64,000 nucleotides of DNA from assembly GCA_016800925.1 (NCBI GenBank), contig JABCPU010000129.1, positions 62,001 through 126,000 on the forward strand, given 5' to 3'. Positions 56,859-64,000 of this stretch are shown here, piece after piece (positions within the stretch are counted from its first letter, which is position 1; each line of letters opens with the position of its first letter). Below the pieces are notes generated by a model. The model was not told the origin of the DNA and searched no databases. It worked only from the letters and a program-made list of their open reading frames with translations. The position numbers were made by a program, and so were the translations under genes. This DNA comes from Suillus spraguei. Taxonomy: Eukaryota; Basidiomycota; Agaricomycetes; Boletales; Suillaceae.

Positions 56859-57310
56859 TCATAAGACTTGCCACATGTTCATGCAGGAATTGTATGAAGC
56901 GCTCACTCGTGACTGATCCTTCAATAATGGAATGATCTCATCAAGAGTCAGGATTGGCAGGATCAAGTAGCGCTCCTTTGGACACGTCTTGAATAAAATA
57001 GTTGTTACATTCCAATCGATGAAAAGCTTGACATACCTTGTTCCGATTTTCGATCTCCCATGGTGTCGAGTGGTTGTTCTTTCATCTTTCGCAGCCTCGT
57101 CTCCAAACATCAACATTTCAGAGTCAGGTGCTGTCTATTCATACATATAGCGTGTAGTTCCTCGTTCCTTTCAAGAGCATGGGCCGAAATACAATTGCGA
57201 TTGAGGTGCAGCCGACAAAATGTGCGAAAAAGTGTTGGTATAGACACAAACACCCCACGACGAGAGTACAATTCATGTTGAAGCTCATCAAGATAGATAG
57301 GACCGTGACA
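56859..57310 (-). pseudogene. Tc1/mariner-like transposase relic
   Basis: The minus strand reads the HTH part at 57310-57140 (PIYLDELQHEL, VSIPTLFRTF, with stops and frame change) and then, in the next frame, EMLMFGDEAAKDERT at 57116-57060 followed by RSKIGTRY and an open tail to 56859. It therefore joins the two fragments seen separately at 10476 and 19790. No inverted terminal repeats found. Confidence 0.6.
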
Positions 57311-57319
57311 AATGATGGT

Positions 57320-58521
57320 GGTGATAAATGCGATGTCATTGATGGTGATGCTGCGACACCGGCCTTGACTGCTGTCGTGGTGAAACCGAGGAAAGAGTTG
57401 TAAGACTTTGTATATGAGAGTCTTCTTGACCCCAAGCAGATGACATATATGCTTTACGGAACGCCCGAGTCGATGTAGAACAGGAATTCAAGCTTTCAAG
57501 TCTGCTGAAACAGCGCGTGGTGGCATTGCGAACTTAACTGTGATAGTGGGGAGCCAGAGAGCGGCTTGCTTATGGGGACCTCACCGGATATTTCTGCACC
57601 TTTTGCGATTCCGCATATTTATGGAAACAGCTGTAATAGTATTGAATGGTTGAGAATATGATCAGAGTTCTAGTATCAAGTGCCAGCGGATAAAGATAAT
57701 AGCAGGGAGTAGTTGGCCCACATTGAAAGGGTAAGTTGAATGCGAGGCCGAAAATTTCAAGACATCGAATGCGTGATTAGTTCTGTGCAAGATTAGTCGA
57801 CCTGGTGGGGACTTTGATCATTACAAACAAATGCTTCTCAGAGCCGGATCAGATATTCGGTGGATTAACCAGTACGTACTGACAAGTCAGATTAGTGAAT
57901 CTCATGATGGGTGACCAGAAAGAGTAGGAAGACTTTCCTCTCCAATTTTCTGTTTCCTTCCTTGCACTCTATTTTAAGACTCGATCAATAGCTTTATTGA
58001 ACGTACAAGGTATAGGTGTTCGTCCTCCAGGCCTGTTTTTATAAAATCGAGCTGATTGTGTCTTCAAGACATGGCGTCCACCGACAAGTGCTCTGGCAAT
58101 ACTATTACCTCGTACCCAGGCCAGCAAGGAAGAACTCGATCGGAGAAGCTGAAAGGGGAGAAGTGTAGCAAGGGAGAAACCGTAACCCTTTTATGTCTGA
58201 GCGAATGTAAACACAACTAATTCCACAGCTGCATGTATAGACTGAGAGGGCAACAATGTCTTTGGTACACGAGCTGTGAGAAGTCAGAGTGCAAAAGTAG
58301 GAACCAGAAGAACTTGGGAGTTGTTGGTATGCAGTTTTGTCAGATACAAATATCCCTTTGGAAACCTGCTTCGACTCGGACTCCTTGATATTTTAGACGC
58401 CCGGTATGTAGGCTATGCTGTTAAGCCGTGCAGTTTCTCACCCCCACCTTGAATAGGTAGCAGGCTCCAGAGGCGCTCATTCGATAACACTCTGAACTAA
58501 ACCACCACACGAACCAAGGCG
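57320..58521. other. Duplicated upstream region of receptor B
   Basis: From 57930 it matches the upstream region of receptor A. No supported gene. Confidence 0.5.
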
Positions 58522-61500
58522 ATGGCATCCAGAAACACGAAAGCAGAACTCGGAAGGTCCAAAAATCAAAGGTGAAAATGCACGTATCTCGGTGTCACTA
58601 CCCTATATCTGATCTATCATCATGAGCAGGACTCAAAACAAACCTCTTCTGAAACAAGCAGTCCCGGGATGATAGCGTGGTCCAGCTACTGGGCGTCACT
58701 ATAGATGCTATCAACGCTACAAAAGACCTTGTTCCTATTGCGCTAGCGCAAGGCATCCTCGGAACAATTGCAAACATTCTGACTATTGCGCAGGTGTGTT
58801 AGCCTAACTTTCAGAAAGATCGGTGAAGCCCAACGTCTGTCTACAGTCAGTAATTAAGAATAGGTCTGATTTCCAGGCGATAGCCAATAAGTGCGAGACC
58901 ATCAGGGAAATCCTTGAGAGAGTGACGAAGGGTGCTGCCGACAACAATTTGCCAGGATACTTGGTGCATGCATTATCTCAGCTCAACATGTGAACCCAAC
59001 CAATTTCATCATCCTCGGAATCTGCTGACATTATGCAGATCGGTAAACCGCATCAACAGTGTCGTAGCGTCAAAGCAGGAGCAAGGATTTTGGATGAGGC
59101 TCATTACTTTCAAGATTAATCACGACATGATCACTGCATGGGAAAAGGACCTAGATCGTGTCCTCGGACTCTTCAATGTATGTCTGTGTAACTTCATTTT
59201 GACTTTGCAACTAAATGGCGTCCTAAGTTTGAAGCGATCGCTGGCATGGCGATTGACGTGAGGTCAGTCAAGGAGGCTTTGGAACTCGTGCGCAATGTTC
59301 CTAGCATGAATGCCCCCAAGTACGTTGTTGCTTCTGGCGAGTTATGCTTGTTGTCTAAATGTAATTAGAAATCGCCAGGTTGAGCTTCCATCACGGCCTG
59401 CCATGCTGTATGGTCGTGATGACCTTGTGGCAGAGTTGACGAACCTTGTCGTCAACAGTGAGCATCTGGCGTTAATCGGTCCTGGGGGAATGGGGAAGAG
59501 TTCTGTCGCTAAAGCCATCCTTCACGAGCCACTCATCACGAACAAATTTGCTGATAGGCGCTTTTTTGTGACTTACGATGGACTGGATCCCTCGACCATC
59601 ACATTCGAAACCTTCATGACGCGTTTCGCAGGAGCCCTTGGCATAGAGATCACCGGCGTTGATCCTGTGCGCCAGATATCATATTTCTTCGTTCTGCCAA
59701 CGCGCTCGTTGTCCTCGACAATGCCGAGACCTTCGAAGAGGCCAGTGCATCGTCAGCGCTCGGAGACATACCACCAGCCATCGCTGAGATAGCTACTATC
59801 CCTGGCGTCATTCTTATTCTCACGTCACGCAGTAGAAGGAATGCACCAAATGTGCGATGGATTACCAAGGATATTACACCACTGGACTTGAGCTCTGCTC
59901 AAGCAGTGTTCTTTCAAATCTATCAGCACACCAGTCGTAGCGAAGCCAAAGAAGACATCAATGGCCTACTGAAGGAATTAGATTTTCATCCCCTTTCCAT
60001 CAACATACTCGCAAATGCTGCGCAACAAAATCACTGGTCTCCAACCATGCTGCTCAAGAGATGGAACGATCGGCACAGCAAGGTGCTCGACAGCGGCAAG
60101 GGGAAGCTGCAAAGCTTGTCTGACACCATGCAGCTGTCGCTCAGCTCACCATCGTTCCAGAATCTTGGCGAAGATGGACTTCGTGTCTTAGCCATCATCG
60201 CATTCTTGCCTCAGGGTCTCAATGAGGACCTGGCTAGTGATTTGTTACCATCGCTTCCGCAAGTCGACACTATATGCGATGTTCTGTGCATGCAGTCACT
60301 CGTTTATCGTCAAGACAAGTTTCTCAAGATGCTCGCCCCCATTCGACATTACGTGCGAGATTCGTTGCAAGCACCTGACTCCACGTGTTTGCAAGAGATA
60401 TGTGCCTTCTACTATGACACTGTTACCTCCTGTTCGGAAGCCCGCGATCATTATGCTGATATCATTATCATTATCTCGGATCACCTTAACATCGAGCATG
60501 TGGTTGCCTCCAACCTTGCCAAGATTTCGGGTGACGCAGAAGAGACCTATGACATGTGTTGGCGGTTTTTATGGTGTTTGTGGAACTATCTGCCTCGTCC
60601 AACTACTCTCACCCCTGCTATTTCTAATATCATCGAAAACTCTTCCACGTGGACGCTAAAAGCAAACTGCTTATCATATCTCGCACTACTGTACGACACA
60701 CTTTCTCAACTCGCCGAATCATCACAGGCCTATCAAGCTGCCGAGGTCCTCTACCTCACCGCCGGCAACCATGAGAGCATGGTGGATTGTCTTCTAACTC
60801 GTGCAGACGCACTGAGAGCTCAAGGTCGCTATATTGAGTCCCAGAATCTCTTAGAGGATCTCCAGCACTCCGACTCTTGGGAGTCTCTCAGCAAAACAAG
60901 GAAAGCCCGCGCTTGGTTTTTTCTTGGATAAGGCCCGGATGCACACATTCACAGCATCTGCAGATGAATTATTCATGAAGTCTGCGGAAGATCGCGTCTG
61001 GGGCTTGCATTCCAAGATTTGGCACTGTTGCGCCAAATTTTATTATGGGGGGGACATTGTCCAAGCGCACACCCACTTAGAAGATCTTCTCTCGCAACGT
61101 GCAAGTACCGGATACCTCATGGACCGCAGGGATGCACTTAGGGGGCTTGCAGAAATAGCATTTTGTGAAGGCAGGTTATCCGACGCAATGGATAACCTGC
61201 AGGCGGTCATAGGGATTTTCGAAGGGCACCATTCTGACAATGCCCTTTGGCAAACTGTGCGAAAGGCTGCTGTTGCGAGCAAACAAGGGAACCATGACCT
61301 TGCGAGGGAGCTCATCCAGAAAGCCTCCGAATCCTTCCAATTCTTCACGCTGCGCAATGCGCGCATATTCCTCCAGCGATCTTACAGCTTGGCATGCATC
61401 GAGCTCACTGCAGGCGAATGCGACAGAGCCGAGACTTATTTCACCACCACGATCGAAGCCTGCGACATGCAAGGCAATCTGGTGCAGAAGGCATTCAGCA

Positions 61501-61709
61501 TGCGTGGACTGGGGGAGATTGCATTTGTGCGTAGGAACTTTGCTCTAGCCACTCAGCGCTTTGAAGAGACGCGGTCTTTGTGCGCTGAGATGGGAGTGCC
61601 TCCCGAGCATTTGTACAGTTGCTTCCCAGTTGATACTTTACCGGACAGATTCAAAGGATGGACATTATTCCTAAAGGGTATGCCCCCATTTGCGAATGAT
61701 ACCAGGTAG
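58522..61709 (+). pseudogene. NLR-type receptor B, frameshifted
   Basis: Same layout as receptor A and very similar in sequence. Single-base deletions near 58565 and 58655 break the N-terminal exons. The NB-ARC starts open (GPGGMGKSS near 59485), a one-base deletion near 59682 shifts the frame before Walker B, and a one-base insertion in a T run near 60922 shifts it again in the TPR region. The end (to 61709) is open and corresponds to the part that is out of frame in A. The splice acceptor CCTAAG at 59229 is conserved. An in-frame CAT/ATT duplication (IIII) lies near 60468. Not functional as one protein. Confidence 0.8.
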
Positions 61710-62182
61710 ATCGTATGCATTAGTTCACGAGCAGTTTCATCATTGTATTATATCCACGGCAAGGTAGTAATGAGACAAATACCAGAAATATATGCTACCA
61801 TGGCAAGGCTTTGAACGCCTCATGTTAGTCTGAACCCTGGGTTCGAGGCGTTCCGGACTGCTTAAACTCCTCTGCTTCACAAATCATGCTTTTTTTCCGG
61901 ATGGATGTGCTCATGCGTTTTCATATCTGCATCAGGGACACCCAAGATTAAACGGTCAAGAAGACAACGACACAAACACACATCGGAAACTACTGCCAAG
62001 CTATCTCGCTCGGCAGTGGGGTCCTCACGTCGACTTCTGTGCGAACACAAGTTCCAGGTCCTCTTCGTGCCCTTGGATCACTGCAGCCGTCTTTTCCTAC
62101 AATTTACAAAAAAAAAAAGGCTGTGGCTCGCCCACTTATAGTTCATGGACGATCCTCAAGCTGGCCTGATGTGTAGTTCGCG
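61710..62182. other. 3' flank of receptor B, no gene
   Basis: It matches 55906-56130 for part of its length, then becomes unique. An A10 run is at 62109-62118. Confidence 0.5.
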
Positions 62183-62375
62183 CTATCTTATGGCCTTCTT
62201 CAGTTCCTCGCCGACTGTATCGCCCATGTTCGAATCCCCAACGTTGGATCGCCACAGCAGGGATTTAGGAAGTATGTAGCGAGTCTTGGGGCGGGAAGTC
62301 AAGTAGATCGGTGGATGGTCCGAGAGACCTGAGGAATTCACGTCCGCAGGGAAATTCAGTGTGTCTTTGAGATAA
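62183..62375 (-). CDS. Putative terminal exon of an unrecognised gene
   Basis: An acceptor CTTCTTCAG is followed by an open exon of 64 codons plus one base, stop TAG at 62183-62185. The product is hydrophilic: NFPADVNSSGLSDHPPIYL near the start and NMGDTVGEELKKAIR at the end. Codon use looks coding, but the upstream exon is unclear; the frame at 62443-62667 is a possible but unproven neighbour exon. No family recognised. Confidence 0.4.
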
Positions 62376-62838
62376 CTGAAGAAGACGGAAGAAACATACG
62401 GCTATCAGCTTTCCCGAATGATGGAGTAGAACTGACGATCTATTAGTCGAGCAACGAGGATGCAGATGGATTTTGCTTCGAGCTAAGATGGGCATAAGAA
62501 TATTGTAGAAGGGAACATGCTGAAATGGCGCATGTTGAAGACAAAGTAGCAGTCGATGATGTGACATTGGATGGGAGAGTCGATATATAGTCGATTTGAG
62601 GGGTAAGTTGTTTATCTGTGAGCCTGCATTCGATGTCACGTATCGAGAAGGCCAGACTACTCACCACATCACTTTTCCTCGTATAAGCTTCTTTCGGGCT
62701 TGGGGAAACGTTTAGGTATCATGGCAAATATTGGGTGACTTCCCGCAGCATTTAGAATCCTGATATCGTTCTAAATTTTATCAGACGGAGATTCGGTTAA
62801 AGTACATCAACATCTAGAAACATGTTCTAAACCTAAAC

Positions 62839-63024
62839 ATGGACGACGACAACGCTGATCTATATCAACTATATCACATGCTCGAGCTGGTGAAGGATGG
62901 GATAGACGACGAAGATGAATTTTGGAGGCATAGGATAACTATACTCGTGCAGTCATTTTTTCAGGAGCTGAAGAATCACAATGTGAACGCTTTGCGTTCC
63001 AGTGAGCAAGAAGAACACATCTAA
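62839..63024 (+). CDS. Small acidic ORF, 61 residues, unrecognised
   Basis: Starts ATG with MDDDNADLYQLYHMLELVKDG and is strongly acidic and helical, ending EQEEHI. No motif, promoter or homolog known to me. It could be the first exon of something longer. Confidence 0.3.
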   Translation: MDDDNADLYQLYHMLELVKDGIDDEDEFWRHRITILVQSFFQELKNHNVNALRSSEQEEHI

Positions 63025-63105
63025 TTTGAGGTGACCTACTTCCTTATCCCCGTGCCAATACACCCTGGCAAGCTCTGTATTTGGCTCGCAATGATAAATC
63101 TTTCA

Positions 63106-63704
63106 TCACAACAATGGGAGTCGATGTGTCGGCATTTGATCACTTTCAACATCCTCGAGCAAAGTGGACAGAGGTGGAAATTTGCCGTCATCATCCTCAT
63201 TTTCGTAGTCGATTAGCGAGGGGTCAATTTGCTGTATCCGCCCTGCAGGATTTAGCCTGAATGGAGGAGGAGGAGGAAACATAAATTGATTCTGTAGTGG
63301 TGCAACACATCAGCTTGTTTCAAAGAGTACAATTGAGATTCGGAGACGCACCTGACCTAAACCATAGGACTGGGGGTTCATGCGAGATTCAAATCCACCA
63401 AAGCTAGCCCTAAAGCCAGGAAGCTGCGAAGCGAGCAACTAGATGAATATGTTGATTGAAGTCGTCAGAAATAAACACTTACTTGGTTATCATTGGGATA
63501 GTCTGGACCTATGTTCGACAGAGGTTGCGTGAAAATATTATCTGCAAAGGTAAGTTGAGGTGGTGGGTGATAGACACGCATAGCGCCAGATTACTAGTTA
63601 CCTTTGGGGCAATAGATATAGCAGTCGACGTCTGCTTCGCCCTGAAAAATGAGTTGCCGTCAATGTACATACATACAAAGATCTATGCAAGTGTGAATCG
63701 TACC
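63106..63704 (-). CDS. Unrecognised spliced gene, 5' end not found
   Basis: Four exons join in perfect phase with good splice sites: 63602-63641, 63483-63541, 63352-63423, 63106-63291, stop TGA at 63106-63108. The donor at 63703 suggests one more exon upstream, but no ATG fits its phase. The product contains YIYCPKD, GFRASFGGFESRMNPQSYGLGQ, a Pro run before FRLNPAGRIQQIDPSLIDYE and an acidic EDDD segment. It looks like a disordered regulatory protein tail. Coherent splicing argues for a real gene. Function not recognised. Confidence 0.5.
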
Positions 63705-63904
63705 AGAAGTTTGTAACATCGTCGCGGTGTTTAAAAGTGATTTAGAACACGTTTAGAACATTATTTGAATCTAGAACTGGGTCAGTTTGACGTGCGCACT
63801 TATGACATTTGACAGCGGCACGTCGCCACAAGACGTTTAGAAGATTTAGAACAGCTAGGCCCGGCCGCCCATGTGACTTGCTATCTGATTATTTTGGAGT
63901 CCCA

Positions 63905-64000
63905 AGTCTATTCCGCAATTCTCCTTGCACCTCTATTTTACATAAGACTCGATCAATACCTTTATTACATTTTCATAAAATCGGGCTGATCATGTCATGC
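63905..64000 (+). repeat. Start of a third receptor-unit repeat
   Basis: The block TTGCACCTCTATTTTA through ATAAAATCGGGCTGATC matches the regions upstream of receptor B (57960-58065) and receptor A (52160-52260). A third receptor copy probably follows beyond the window. Confidence 0.6.

Noticed and set aside
1..64000. tRNA and rRNA genes
   Set aside because: I looked for cloverleaf-like B-box sequences and rRNA cores by eye and saw none I could support; a tRNA scan would decide.

Overview
This window comes from a filamentous basidiomycete, most likely an agaricomycete. Genes are split by many short introns (about 48-60 nt, GT-AG plus one conserved GC-AG). Several gene fragments belong to families I know only from mushroom-forming fungi, and half of the window is nested retrotransposon. 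Exon boundaries below were derived by hand from splice motifs and checked for phase.

Left arm (1-10.4 kb): two A1-family aspartic peptidase paralogs in inverted orientation (3214-4714 + and 8526-9995 -) flank a D-amino-acid oxidase-like gene (5344-6822 -). The second peptidase has lost the first catalytic aspartate. The oxidase lies in a segment of about 2.2 kb that is repeated at 40.2-42.4 kb with a second, equally well-formed gene copy.

Transposon-dominated middle (10.4-40 kb): relics of a Tc1/mariner-like transposase, fold-back elements, an LTR carrying two nested solo LTRs with perfect 5-bp target duplications, a LINE-type RNase H fragment, and broken members of three agaricomycete repeat-associated families. 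It also holds two chromodomain Ty3/gypsy elements. Element 1 (22972-30618, minus) is full length with 475-bp LTRs, CCATC target duplication, self-priming type primer site, polypurine tract, gag, damaged pol and an intact third ORF with two zinc knuckles. Element 2 (31518-36836, plus) is older, carries a solo LTR in gag and is cut off in integrase. Inactivating changes in both are largely CpG transitions.

Right arm (40-64 kb): D-amino-acid oxidase copy 2, a ferric reductase (42522-44833 -), the mitochondrial small-subunit ribosomal protein uS4m (46218-47283 -), then an expanding cluster. The cluster holds small secreted Kex2-type precursor peptides (one intact, one splice-broken, one relic) interleaved with two NLR-type receptors (N-terminal helical domain, NB-ARC, TPR-like helices). 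Receptor A is intact except for a frameshift near the C-terminus; receptor B is a pseudogene. The peptide and receptor appear to be duplicated as one unit, and a third unit begins at the right edge. This peptide-receptor module is my best candidate for an undescribed system. At the far right, two apparently real but unrecognised spliced gene pieces lie on the minus strand.
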